Shown here piece after piece: positions 52,640 through 63,735 of a stretch of 64,000 nucleotides of DNA (the first letter of the stretch is position 1; each line of letters begins with the position of its first letter). A program made the translations under genes and the position numbers. Origin of the DNA: Lineus longissimus (Eukaryota; Nemertea; Pilidiophora; Heteronemertea; Lineidae); assembly GCF_910592395.1 (NCBI RefSeq), contig NC_088325.1, positions 9,610,109 to 9,674,108 on the forward strand, given 5' to 3'. The notes beneath the pieces are model-generated. The model made no database searches. It saw only the letters and a list, made by a program, of their open reading frames with translations, and was not told where the DNA came from.

Positions 52640-52900
52640 AGGGATGTCGGAGTGGCACAGTGGTAACATCAGCACTTGTCACCTCTGAGGTCCCGGGTTC
52701 GATTCCCGGTCAATCCCGGGTTCGATTCCCGGTCGATCCCGGTATACTCATGTGACAGAGAGGGTGACTCTCTTCGACAGCGTAGGTATCCTCTGGGATC
52801 TCCAGTTTCCCCCTACGTTACAATCGCAAAATATTGTTTATAGAGCTATTAATGTCCTTGTTGATGCTGAGCTCTGAGCCCCTCGACTCAACATTTTATT
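52640..52900 (+). mobile_element. tRNA-derived SINE with duplicated B box
   Basis: GTCGGAGTGGCACAGTGGTAACA is an A box; TCCCGGGTTCGATTCCCGGTC occurs twice in direct tandem (52690-52712 and 52712-52733). Body: GTATACTCATGTGACAGAGA, CTTCGACAGCG, GGGATCTCCAGTTTCCCCCTAC. 3' part TATAGAGCTATTAATGTCCTTG. The cloverleaf is disrupted by the duplication, so not a tRNA gene. Confidence 0.8.
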
Positions 52901-53009
52901 TCAATCGAAGGATCATCAACCAATGCCCGATTGGAATATTTCACCGAGTGGTTGGAGGGAGGGAGAGGCCTGGAGCTCTTGCCAGAGCCAGCACTCCCCT
53001 GACATCACA

Positions 53010-53280
53010 TTAGGGGCCATCCATTTATTATGTAGGCACTAAAGGGGTGAGGGGGTCTAGGAATTTCGGGGAAAAGGTGTTCACCTGTACATCTGCCATG
53101 TACATTTTGTCCAAAATGTGCATCCATTTAGTATCTAGGCACTAAATGGGGGAGGGGGTCTAGGAATTTTGGGGAAATTGCGTTCACCTGTACATTTTGT
53201 CCAAAATGTGCATACAGGGGGAAGGGGGGGTCTCAAAATCCCCATTTTGATGCGTACATACTTTATGGATGGCCCCTTAG
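53010..53280. mobile_element. TIR element with internal 117-bp tandem pair
   Basis: TAGGGGCCATCCATTTATTATG at the left, CATACTTTATGGATGGCCCCTTA at the right. Between them GGTCTAGGAATTTYGGGGAAA plus GTTCACCTGTACAT and TTTTGTCCAAAATGTGCAT occur twice. G-rich runs (GGGGGAAGGGGGGG). The GGGGCCATCCAT end is a common invertebrate MITE terminus; superfamily not tested. Confidence 0.75.
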
Positions 53281-53674
53281 TAACTGTAATCGTTCTTTCT
53301 CAGTCTACATGTACACATCATACTGATGTGACACCTGTGTCAAACACGTCTCCTACTAAAACAATACAGAAACTCTTGGCCAAAGTTTTTTTAAAGGGTA
53401 TATTATCTTTATTGATCTGCGTGTTATCCATTAGCCTGCATACTCGAGATTCACTGACCTAAGACCAGTTCTGAATTTCCAATTCTAACAAGATATCATG
53501 CACATGGTTGTTCTATGACATTTCATATGTTTAATTTGGACAGACATTGTGTTCACAATACCAAGTTTCCCCGCTCATGCCGATAGTCATGACGTTATGT
53601 TCTGGCTTGGCCTGTTTTGACCTTTTTATGATTAACAAACCAGTCTTATATCAGTGGAACTACAGTACATACAT

Positions 53675-53850
53675 GTTGTGATATAATCGTCAGCCATTCC
53701 TCGCTAACAACGTGAGCCTAAATGACACCAGGATATAATGGAAGAAATTGATCTACTCCGATTTCTCAAAGGTAGACAACAGGGAAATGGACAACCAGTC
53801 TCTCTCATCCAGCCAAGCTTAGAGCAACTTACGCCTTTGCTGTTAAGGGT
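53675..53850 (-). mobile_element. Inverted-repeat MITE family G, copy 3 (decayed)
   Basis: GTGAGCCTAAATGACACCAGGATATAATGGAAGAAATTGAT, CAAAGGTAGACAACAG and ACAACCAGTCTCTCTCAT are the reverse complement of the interior of 42530-42720. The terminal arms no longer match. The 91-codon frame at 53738-54013 begins here. Confidence 0.75.
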
Positions 53851-53867
53851 CAATTATTTTCTTGTTT

Positions 53868-54555
53868 CTGTTCGGGGGCTGCTGCAAGAACTCATGAAAA
53901 TGGTTGCAAGTGCTCTCAAGACTTACTGGGGTGTAGGCTTTGTGCTACACATCTTAAGGGGGCTACTGCAAGAGCTCACGATAACAGTTGCAAGTGCTCT
54001 CAAGACTTACTAGGGTGTAGGCTTTGTGGTACACATCTTAAGGGGCCTGTTGCAAGAGCTCACGATAACAGTTGCAAGTGCTCTCAAGACTTACTAGGGT
54101 GTAGGCTTTGTGGTACACATCTTAAGGGGGCTACTGCAAGAGCTCACGATAACAGTTGCAAGTGCTCTCAAGACATACTAGGGTGTAGGCTTTGTGCTAC
54201 ATATCTTAAGGGGGCTACTGCAAGAGCTCACGATAACAGTTGCAAGTGCTCTCAAGACATACTAGGGTGTAGGCTTTGTGCTATGTATTTTAAGGGGGCT
54301 ACTGCAAGAGCTCACGAAAACAACTGCAAGTGCTGTCGAGACTTACCAGGCTGTAGGAATTGCGCTACTTATCTTAAGGGGGCTACTGCAAGAGCTCACG
54401 AAAACAGCTGCAAGTGCTGTCGAGACGAGACTTACTAGGGTGTAGGCTTTGCGCTACATATCTTAAGGGGGCTACTGCAAGAGCTCACGAAAACAGTTGC
54501 AGGTGCTGTTGAGACTTACTAGGGTGTAGCCTTTGCGCTACATATCTTAAATGAC
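53868..54555. repeat. Minisatellite, 84-bp unit, eight copies
   Basis: Unit: GGGGGCTACTGCAAGAGCTC, ACGATAACAGTTGCAAGTGC, TCTCAAGACTTACTAGGGTG, TAGGCTTTGTGCTACATATC, TTAA. Period 83-86 bp from 53873 to 54550. Copies to the right share ACGAAAACAGCTGCAAGTGCTGTCGAG, so it grew in at least two steps. Confidence 0.95.
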
Positions 54556-54689
54556 GATTACACAAAATATAGCCACAGCCCAAGCCAACTTGTGATTGCT
54601 CAGCAGCACAGCCAGTCACCCCTGCCCCTCCGGCAGCAAGCCATGGAACAACAACTGTGCAATCATTAAATTCTCTTCTACAAACGACA

Positions 54690-54835
54690 AAAGATCGGAT
54701 AACTGAAGGGCACTTAAAAGACCGCAATAGCCTATAAACCACTGAAAACAATCATAACAACAACAGATATATCGGATACCTGAAGGACTCTTAAGAGACC
54801 GCAATAGTCTATAAACCACTGAAAACAATCATTTA
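54690..54835. repeat. Tandem duplication, about 78-bp period
   Basis: GGATAACTGAAGGGCACTTAAAAGACCGCAATAGCCTATAAACCACTGAAAACAATCA is repeated at 54773-54831 with six changes. Confidence 0.85.
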
Positions 54836-55324
54836 TCCTGTTAGGTAGATCTTTTCCGGCAAGGTTTTTTTTACCCGAAACTTATCCTGAAGGAACTGTC
54901 ACATTCAACACGTCCGCCACTGAAACAATCAGGCAGTGCTCCAGCCAGAATGTGCCCAAGGGGATATCGGATATTGGCTCAGTTTAATCCATGTTTGTCT
55001 CCACGAGGATAATATTGAAATAGGAAACAAGTGTATGCTGCGAGTATTGATCCTGTGAACTGATTATATCAGTGCTTCACATACAATATTGAAAATTCAG
55101 CACTTGACATAATTTGCAAATTTCCATATTTTTTACTCGAAATGCAAATTTCTACCTTTTTTCAAAATTCCATATAATATATGCACATTTTTTAAAGCTT
55201 TCACCTAAACAGCAGATACATCAGAAGCTTCTACTGATTTGTCATCACTCAAACTATGACAAATACATACATTTTACAAATCTAATCGATTTTACAAAAT
55301 CATAGTTGGGAATTCTAAAACATC
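54836..55324. other. Intergenic, no feature seen
   Basis: AT-rich; a 63-codon frame (55114-55305) has no motif. Confidence 0.4.
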
Positions 55325-55565
55325 TACATTTATAATGAACCGCAGTTTACAGTGTAAATGCACTATGCGCCTACGGTGCCTCGTTGTGAATTCAGCGGTT
55401 ATGGTGGCACCATAACCGCTTGGGTTGGTACAAAATATGGAAGCAGTCAAAAGCATTTGAAACCACATTATTCATTATCTAATTTGAGATGTTCTAGAAT
55501 AGAAATTGATACCTCACTGTCGACATTGATTGTCTCACCAAAACTGCATCGTCAATTCCTTAAGC
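55325..55565 (+). repeat. Foldback family F left flank
   Basis: AATGAACCGCAGTTTACAGTG, GGTTATGGTGGCACCATAACC (a small perfect palindrome), GGAAGCAGTCAAAAGCATTTG and TGATACCTCACTGTCGACATTGATTGTC. It ends GTCAATTCCTTAA 30 bp before the 640-bp element. Confidence 0.75.
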
Positions 55566-55593
55566 CAGCAGTGTTTTCCATGAGGCTGTATAT

Positions 55594-56232
55594 GAGATTC
55601 TAAAATACCTTGGTACCGTAAAGTCAACTTTTAAATGGAAAATGCATAAGCCTCGTTCTGAGAGTGGAGTGTTTTGGACACGCAACCAAGATGCTCTACC
55701 AAAGTTCCCTCGGGTTGCACTAAAATGTGGAACCATGCACACAGCTCACTTCAGAAGTTTGAGGCTCTCAAAACACTGCTTCAAACACAAATCAGCCAAG
55801 GAAGCATCAACCACCCTAAGTTTTTTAATGAGCACTACACATATTTGCTGAGAAAAACGCTCCAAATAGCCCATTTGCGCGGATTTTAGCGTCACTTGAG
55901 CGAGCCGATCCGGACTTCCTATACGCGCTGCCGTAACATAATGTAAACAACGGCGCTACCGGCGCTCCGGGCAGGCGCTGGATGGAATTTGCCAAATTCG
56001 CACATATTCAAGTTATTTCGTGGCCTATCTTTTTAAGTTTGAGGTATTTTAGAATAGAAATTGAACCCTCGGCTTCGGACCTTGGTTGAGTTACCAAGAC
56101 ACTCTCGGGTGGAGCTAAAATTTCGTCCAAACCCGAGCCGACAGGCGAGGGTTTGGACTGTATTTTAGCTCCACCCTCGAGTGTCTTGGTAACTCAACCA
56201 AGGTCCTCCGCCTCGGGTTCAATTCCTTAATT
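55594..56232 (+). mobile_element. 640-bp repeat, copy 2 (foldback F core)
   Basis: About 98 percent like 11172-11812 by eye. Differences include TCCCTCGGG for TCCCTTGGG, GAGCACTACAC for GAGCTTTACAC and GCTACCGG for GCTAACGG. The loop CCCGAGCCGACAGGCGAGGG is the exact reverse complement of the loop in copy 1, while the flanking arms are not inverted. Confidence 0.9.
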
Positions 56233-56335
56233 CATCCTCAGGGACTGAAGTAGATCAGCACTGCACTTTCAAGTCAAGAGAGTAGGCACCCTAATGATAT
56301 TGCCCATAAAATGCCCTTCTGCGAGTAACTTCCCT
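56233..56335 (+). repeat. Foldback family F right flank
   Basis: Reverse complement of 35873-36000: GACTGAAGTAGATCAGCACTGCACTTTCAAGTCAAGAGAGTAGGCACCC. It places 55325-56335 as one composite with the 640-bp element inside it. Confidence 0.75.
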
Positions 56336-56472
56336 ATGATATAAGGAATTGATACCTCACTGTCGGTATTGATTGTCTTACAAAAACTGCTTGGGTGGAG
56401 CTAAATCGTGGCTTCACCCTCCCCGTTTTGGTGACACCACCATCACCTCCAGTTCGGTATCAATTCCTTAAT
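56336..56472 (+). mobile_element. Short foldback F copy
   Basis: AAGGAATTGATACCTCACTGTCGG ... CCTCCAGTTCGGTATCAATTCCTTAA, with TTGGGTGGAGCTAAAT / TTCACCCTCCCC arms and a loop of under 10 bp. It may be the minimal element: TTAAGGAATTGATACC is its TIR. Confidence 0.75.
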
Positions 56473-56555
56473 CCTACAACCTCAAGACCTCCATACAGCT
56501 ACAAATGTTCAGTTCAATTTCAACCATTGGCTTTGCTCATTGCAATGGGAACAAC

Positions 56556-56789
56556 TTAAGGGTTCACCAAAGGTACTGCCATTTTTCGCTAGAACTTAAA
56601 ATTCTAAAGCAATTAGAACTCGTTCAAAACATAGTGAATGCTCATTTCAAGGGCTGGAGTCTGTTCTTTGTTTCACAGAGAACAGCCTCCAGGGTTTTAA
56701 ATGAGCATTCAATTCATTTGGAAAGAGTTCTAATTGCTTTAGGATTTGGAGTTCTAGCCAAAATGGCGCAACCTATGGTCCACCCTTAA
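56556..56789. mobile_element. Palindromic MITE
   Basis: AAGGGTTCACCAAAGGTACTGCCATTTTTCGCTAGAAC pairs with GTTCTAGCCAAAATGGCGCAACCTATGGTCCACCCTT; inner arms AAAGCAATTAGAACTC/GAGTTCTAATTGCTTT. The loop holds a second pair (ATGCTCATTT.AAGGGCTGGAG / CTCCAGGGTTTTAAATGAGCAT). The 94-codon frame 56505-56789 is read through it. Confidence 0.85.
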
Positions 56790-58420
56790 CCTATCTATAC
56801 TATCGCCGAGTTGCAAGAGAATGGCCAGGAAATGTGTGTAATCACGATCAAAAGTGGCTTGACTATCTCGGATGACAATCTACTCCCAGACGTTCAAAAT
56901 GAGTAACGGTAATGATCATTGCTACATGTAGATATTGCCAAGAGCATTTCATTACTTTGATAGCATTGTGGAAGAGGGTCAGTTTTGCTATCGGGAAGTT
57001 GTAGATAAGATGCTCGGCCAGTGCCACTTCAAAATGGTACTTAACTGGCCTGTTATGGCCAAGGGGTCAACAACTTGTAACATGTGTAAGCCATTATCTG
57101 GAAAAGGCATTACTCCTCATTTCAAAAGGCACTGTTGTGGCAAAAGTTGCATTTGAGCGAAATTTCACAAAACATGTTTTGAGGTGAAAGATGACTTCCT
57201 TTGCGAGCCAAAAACTTATAAATTTGGTCACCCACATGGTTCAAATACTGCAAAATATCATTTTTATTCCAGCATATATGAACCTTCGACAGGACCAAAG
57301 CACTTTAAACCAGCAAAGATTTCAAGACGTCACAAGTGTCATTCACTGCGTTGGGTTTCAACACAATCATGACGATATCACTTAACTGACGAGTGAAGCA
57401 CTAATCCTTGGCTATAATTGCAATTTTGAAGCATTTGAAAAGTGGATGTTAGTGTACAATTTTAAAGTACAGGTATTCCCTTGAAAAGGACAATGGTATT
57501 TATTGCCTCGACACTAGTTTTGTGATATTGGGTTTAAAGTAAAGGAAGAAACAGTATTTTGGCCACAGTAGTTCATACTTTGGGGAGTAAGGAGTAATCA
57601 CGATGTGTGCGATGAAAAGATCTCTCCTCTGCCGGTTAAACTGGGAAACCACTGGGTTTGATTTTTATCCCAGGTTTCTGCGATCACTGATTCCAGTCAC
57701 TGGCACCAGGAATGACAAATGGAAACATGTAATTTTTGTCGCGCGTCATTATGATCACAGGCAGAAGCGACTATGTTGCTCGTGAGTGGGACACTTTAGG
57801 CAGCACTGATAACATAGCTAGCATATTCACTGATGTGCACGCAATGTCTTACCCTTCAGGGGTGAGCAGACCTGCCAACCCCAAAATCTCCAAAGAGTAT
57901 TTGGAGTATTTTTTTCAAATTCTGGACTATCTCGCGATTTCTACCAACTTCTGGAGTGTACTCCACAAAGCATTTTCCCTTACAAAACCCTGTAATCAAG
58001 CGGTATCATTTTCATTAGCGATCCAAAAGTGCACTTGTTGGCAGGTCTGGGTGAGTGACCTCTACTCCCCATTCATTAGATCCATGACCACATGTCTAAT
58101 CTTGTGATTATAACCGGCGACAAATTGATGACACATCCTCCGCCAAGAGATGCTGGACGTTTCTTCTGTCGCCATGGTTTTGACCAATCATTTCCGTAAT
58201 GTCTTACTTCCCCTCGCCATGGTGTTCAAGAGCGATATTGCTTGCATTTGTGGTCATGGCATTAGCAGGTCCATTTTAGAATGGTGAGCGATTTGATAGG
58301 CTTTGAGAAGGAAGCGCACCGAAAGTGTGGCATACAGACCTGTGTGATTGTTGTCCAAATTTTTGTTTTGCCTGTTCAAGTTTCATGATTAACACTTCAA
58401 GTCACAATGTATTTACAGTG
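56790..58420. other. Intergenic; family R repeat at 57595-57790
   Basis: 57595-57790 shows the family R words (GATGTGTGCGATGAAAAGATCTCTCC, TGATTCCAGTCACTGGCACC, GATCACAGGCAGAAGCGAC). The 123-codon frame 57736-58107 starts in it and has no recognisable domain. Confidence 0.35.
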
Positions 58421-58706
58421 ATTGAGTTCCTCCACAAGTCTTATAGAATGAGGGGTAGAGTTTTGTCCAATTAGGTTACAAGCTGGAGGACCAACATCTA
58501 AGCACCTTTTGACATAAATACCACACAGCTAATTGACACCACTTAAAGCTGACATGTATCTACCTTGATCGAATTGCTCCACAAGTCTCATAGAATGAGG
58601 CGTAGAGCTTTGTCCAATTAGGTTACAAGCTGGAGGACCAACATCTAAGCACCTTTTGACATTTACAAAATGCCACACAGTTAATTGACACCACTTTAAG
58701 CTGACG
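58421..58706. repeat. Tandem duplication, 143-bp unit x2
   Basis: GATTGAGTTCCTCCACAAGTC ... CACCACTTAAAGCTGAC and GATCGAATTGCTCCACAAGTC ... CACCACTTTAAGCTGAC, about 92 percent alike. Confidence 0.9.
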
Positions 58707-58710
58707 GGTC

Positions 58711-59090
58711 AAATATACATTCCCAAGTAAGGGCAATGCCGAGGAGGTCTCGGGAATGTTTGATTAGTACATGTAGATAGTTTTTTGGTTTATCAGTTTT
58801 AAAGATACAAATAGTTTGGTCAATTTATTTTTGCACTTCCACTTTTAAAATGAAAACATTAGCAATACAGTGCAGAGGCCAGCAACTGAATGAGTTAAGA
58901 CTTCTATGTTGGAATATTTCATATGCTGATCTCTGGACGCTCTCACTCAATGTGCACCCTATGGTGGCTGCAGAGAATGCCTCGCTTTTGATTCGTGCAC
59001 TGGGGTAATGGGCATATTTAGTAGAAGATCCAAATGCACATCACGAACATTCCCGAATGCTCGGCTTCAGCCTTACTGGGGAATGTCTAC
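58711..59090. mobile_element. Inverted-repeat element, arms about 45 bp
   Basis: ATACATTCCCAAGTAAGGGCAATGCCGAGGAGGTCTCGGGAATGTTT at the left; CGAACATTCCCGAATGCTCGGCTTCAGCCTTACTGGGGAATGTCT at the right. Non-coding interior. Confidence 0.75.
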
Positions 59091-59249
59091 TTGACATTGT
59101 CAGCTTTCCCTAAAGTCCATCTCATCTCGATTGGCTTTTATGGAAATATGACCTGGGCATGTCTTGAAGCCATTCACACACAATTTAGCTGAGCGTATTT
59201 GCGGAGCCATCCAGATCACCTAAATTTCCTCTATCTGGATAATCATAAC

Positions 59250-59665
59250 CTTTACAACAATACCTGCCAAGAGATGACTGATCAGGTTGTCAACCAACTG
59301 GACATGTGATGACTGGTCATATTTGCATCCAAGCTGGAGTGGGTCAGCATTGGATATGGATACGACCCTAGCAAGAGTGAAGACTTCTCTCTGAAGACCA
59401 GTTACACCTTACGCAAGATGACTGACTGATCCCGAGTTGACTTTGGACCACCAGACCAACCAAGGACAAAGTCAGCATTGAAATTGACCCAAGCAGGAGT
59501 CAAGAATACCATTGACCAGTTGCACCTTACACAAGAGGACTGACTAATGAGATGAGAACTGCTTTAGTTGATCTTTAACCAGCAGATCCACCAAGGAATA
59601 AGTCAGCATTGAAATTGACCCTAACAAGAGTCAAGACTCCTGCAAACCAGTTGCATTGTATGCAT
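59250..59665. repeat. Decayed tandem repeat, about 125-bp unit x3
   Basis: AAGTCAGCATTGAAATTGACCC, then CAGGAGTCAAGA and CCAGTTGCACCTTACRCAAG, recur at about 59350, 59475 and 59600. Confidence 0.8.
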
Positions 59666-60429
59666 TAATGGTCATAATGTTGTACTGTAAAGTAGTTGAA
59701 ACTGGCTCTGGGGGTATCATAACCCCAACCCCCAAAAATCATATTTGGGATAAACTATGATAGGTTTACCCCATTGAGTTATCTTGTAAAGGGACAATAT
59801 AGGCATTGACAAACTATGTCATTAAACATGCCATAGCCGGCAAGCTAAAGTTAGCTTTTAAAATGCCCCTTCCAGATCTAGGCCAAAGTCACCCCATCTT
59901 ACGGTACTGAGTTTGTAAAAGCTGGCCTGGTAATGTGCATGTGCATTCGAAGGTAAATTTTGTTGCGGAATGCGCAATTTATTGGAAGAGGAACACTAAA
60001 ACTGACAATTAGGTAAAGCACAGGTGATGCCAGGCAGTTAGATGCAGCTGGTGGTAATAACAAAAGGATAAATCTATGTTTACTGTATTCAAAGTATCTT
60101 GGTTATGTTGATACAGCAGCAAGGAGAGCACTGGCATACTGGTTAGAGTGTCAGGCTGAGAATCAGCAGGGCGACAGCTTTATGGATTTGGCCCACAACC
60201 TATTACGGCCAAATCCACCAAATTCCCTTACTCTATAAATTATCAATAATGCACCAGCATGACAAAAGGATGAACTAGGCCAAGCTCTGTATTGTTTATG
60301 TGATAAATGTGGCACCAACCTAATAAACTACAGCCCAAGGGGCTACTGAGTACATGTGCACTGGAAATGTTGTAGGAACAGACCTACTTACTGCATGTTT
60401 CACTGTTGAGTGATAAGTTCACATCATCA
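59666..60429. other. Intergenic; tRNA-like SINE remnant at 60125-60200
   Basis: AGCACTGGCATACTGGTTAGAGTGTCAGGCTGAGAATC resembles a SINE head like 9296-9375 and 15290. A family B end (AAAGGGACAATATAGGC) lies at 59788. No gene. Confidence 0.4.
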
Positions 60430-60658
60430 GCATGGCCTATTTGGGACTCCAAAGGCAGTAACTAGGTAGGCAAGATAAAGTTACAAGAAGTTGCCAATAG
60501 GTGTCTCTCATATCTCACAGTACGTCGAAACGATTCACGCTTGTACGAGGAATATATTCAGTGCTGAATCTAACATGACCCAGTGTCCTTACTGTGTATA
60601 TTAGTTACCTGAAGATGGCCAATTTGACCCACCTGTTCCTCCCGATAGTCCCCCTTTA
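60430..60658 (-). mobile_element. MITE family B copy
   Basis: Minus-strand relative of 13451-13677: GGCAAGATAAAGTTAC, GTGTCTCTCATATCTCACAGTACG, GCTTGTACGAGGAATATATTCAGTGCTGA, TTACCTGAAGATGGCC, then CCTCCCGATAGTCCCCCTTTAA. Confidence 0.85.
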
Positions 60659-61039
60659 AGGTCTTTGCCGCTTCTCAATAACTAAAACTTATTCTGGTGG
60701 TGCGCACGCAAGAATATGGCGTTGGAATAACAAAAGAAAAGTGTCTGTACGTGTTTGCAAATAATCGCACTCATAAAACCTGCTGATGAGCAAAAAGTAG
60801 TATGAATATGCTGGTAGCTATAATGATAACCTCCATAAAATCTTTGTTAGATTTCCTTCCTCCTATCCCCCGAACTTCCACTGACCCTTTCCCTAAGGAA
60901 GCGCCAACAACTAAAGCGATCCCAAATTGAGTTTATTGACTTCGCACATCATTCATATCAATCTCAGTCCATTATGAATACGATTAAATATTTCCGCTTT
61001 TTCTCTCCCAGTGTCTGTCCAATCTCCCCTTGAAACAGT

Positions 61040-63170
61040 TAACGGAAATGGCTCGAGAATGAGGATATCAATAACAACTTAGTATCATGATCAAGAGTAA
61101 GTAATCCCTGATCGACTCTACACAAAACTGATATGATATCCGCCTTAATCATGGCAGGTCGCCCTGAGATCATGAATTGACGACAAGAGCCTCCTTGCTC
61201 TGTTAACCCCTGGACCCTCCACCCAAGATATGACAAACTTAATTCCCCCTGACTGCCTCCATACAGACTGATGTAACACCGGTACGCCCCTATAATCATG
61301 GCAGGTCACGCTGAAATCCTGAATCAAAGACGAGAGCATGTAGGCTCTCTCAACCCATTGAACCCTCCACCCAAGATATGACAAAGATATCGAACTTAAT
61401 AATGAATGTATCCCTGATTGTCTCAAGACATGACCTTCGTGGCATTATGTTGCGTACAACATCAGATTTCAACACGGCGTGACACATCAATGTCAGATGA
61501 TGTCAAAACATCGAGAATGCGCCATCCTCCGGTTGGAAAAACGTATTTTTAAAGCCATTTTATGTAACATTTGGCTGCAAAAATCGGCATGACGGAACTG
61601 GCTGAATGTTTTAAGGAGTGGAGAATTCGGACAAGTCTATCAATGCACAAGATCAAGTGAAGTTCAGACTAAACCAAAGCAAATATATGTAGGTCTTTGC
61701 AAACTTTCAATACATTCCTTAATACCATTATCCAATATTTTGAGGAAAATGGCGGTAATAATTCAGAATATGGAACTTCGTGATACTGCTCTGCAAGTTT
61801 CGTTAAATCTGACAGATCAAACATGTAAAACTGAAGCCTACCCGGAAATGCCCTGGCAGGGCCCCTGCCTAGCTGGACAACATTCTTACATATTGCAACG
61901 TAAAACTCCTCTGTGTTTACGGAAATGATATAATCTCCCCTCGATCTTGGCAGGTCAGGTCGAGATATCTGGCATCGGAAATTAGAACAGACATGCTCCA
62001 TTAACTCTCCTGAGAAGTGCCAAAGATATCGATTTTAATAGTTATCTAAGCTGCCTACACTTTCCGAGCTGTGCCAAAGACATTGAATTTAATAGCGATG
62101 TATCCCTGATTGCCTCCTTAGGAAACTGATATCATATATCCCTCAATCATGGCAGGTCCCCTGAGATCTTGAATAGAAAGGCGCACTTGCTCTGTTAACC
62201 CTTTGAACTTGAATCCTGAGATGCGCCAAAGACATATCCATATTCATATCAAAATATCAAAGACTGCCTCCATAGGAAACTGATATAATATCCCCCCCCC
62301 CCCACCCCCAGATCATGGCAGGTCTCGCTGAGATTTTGATCTTGAATTGAGGACACAAGCTCACTAGCTCTGTTAATCCTTGGAACTTGAATCCTGGGAT
62401 GTGCTAATAATATCCATATTCATAACAAAAAATATCCCTCTCTGCCTTCATAGGAAACTGATACACAGTGGAACCTCCCTTAGCGACACCTCTCTATTAA
62501 GGACAACCTCTCTATTAAGGACACTAGTTTTGTTCCCAAAGTAGTAGTTTCCATTCAATTTGCCCTCTCTAATCAGGACACCACTACATTAAGGACAACC
62601 TCTCTATTAAGGACACTAGTTTTGTTCCCAAAGTAGTAGTTTCCATTCAATTTGACCTCTCTATTCAGGACACCTCTCTATTAGGGACAGCACTTGTCAG
62701 TCCCTAGGGTGTCCTTAATAGAGATGTTCTACTGCAGTACACCCCATCATCACAGGTCACACTGAGAAATCTCGCATCAGGGATGAAAACTCACCTGCCC
62801 ATTACCCTTGAACCCTTGACCTGAGATGTGACGAAGATATCAATCATTTGCAGTGAAGACATCCCTGATTGCAGCCATACAAACCTGAACACTCTCCTCA
62901 ATTATGGTAGGTCACGCCCGGATCTTGACTGAGATCTTGAGCTCCTGTGCACCTGTTAACCCCTTAAGCCCTACGCCCGGAATGTGTCAAAGACCCTAAT
63001 AGCAATGCAGCCTTCATTCTTGCATCTGACACTAAAATACAATACTCCCCGCAATAATAAGAGGTAACATCGAGAAATCTAACATTGGAGACAAAAACTT
63101 AAGTGCTTGGTTAAAATTGTTAACCCTTTGAACAGCAAGGCTGGAGATGCAGTACTATAAACCGATGTGG
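61040..63170. repeat. Decayed satellite, about 160-bp unit, about ten copies
   Basis: AATCATGGCAGGTC(R)C, CTGAGATCTTGAAT, CTCTGTTAACCC, GAACCYTG, GAGATGTGMCAAAGATATC and CCTGATTGCCTCCATAGGAAACTGATA recur in order at about 61150, 61300, 61950, 62145, 62315, 62745, 62900 and 63050. Divergence is high. The stretch 61500-61900 is interrupted by unrelated sequence. Frames at 61039-61426 and 61669-62001 are read through it. Confidence 0.75.
62466..62734 (-). mobile_element. MITE family P copy with internal 86-bp duplication
   Basis: TA-CAGTGGAACCTCCCTTAGC ... GATGTTCTACTG. The block AAGGACAACCTCTCTATTAA to TTTCCATTCAATTTG is present twice (62508-62560, 62591-62650). It is nested in the decayed satellite. 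Confidence 0.85.
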
Positions 63171-63519
63171 TACTGTAAGCAGTAAATATTCAAGCACCTA
63201 CAAGTTGGGGAATTTGCTAATTTTCAATTGGCAGCAGACTAGATATTGCATTCACTCCCGAAATTTAATTGTTGATGCATAGCAGAAATTTTTGTGCTTT
63301 TGTGTTTTACAGGAAACTGCTCACGAAATTTCAAGGGTGACAGTAGGCCTGTCTAAAAAAAGGTTCCATACCCAACTAATCTCAACAGGTGACATAGTAT
63401 CGGGCAGTGTAGATTCCTTACAGCTGCTCTGGTTTCCTCGTACATAATACAAAACATTCATAAGGTGAGCTTATACATTTTTTGATTATACTGTTACTGA
63501 TGCTTATAATATCATGATA

Positions 63520-63735
63520 CAGTAGAACCTCCCTAAGCGGACACCTCTCTATTATGGACACCCACTCCATAAAGGACACCCACTCTATAAAGGATACCCA
63601 CTCTATAAAGGACAGAAGTTTTGGTCCCAAATTGGGTCTTTCATTTAATTTGACCTCTCAAATCAGGACACCTCTCTATTAAGGACAGAACTTGTCAGTC
63701 ACGAGGGTGCCTTTAATAGAGAGGCGTTGTAATTG
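63520..63735 (-). mobile_element. MITE family P copy with 19-bp expansion
   Basis: TA-CAGTAGAACCTCCCTAAGCG; three units of CACCCACTCTATAAAGGA at 63558-63612; core TTTTGGTCCCAAATTGGG; right end AATAGAGAGGCGTTGTAA (degraded). Confidence 0.85.

Noticed and set aside
52640-52740. Functional tRNA gene
   Set aside because: Duplicated B box and no closing acceptor stem.
53738-54013. 91-codon plus-strand ORF
   Set aside because: Starts in MITE family G and continues into the 84-bp minisatellite.
61669-62001. 110-codon minus-strand ORF
   Set aside because: Partly in the decayed 160-bp satellite; no motif and no splice support.
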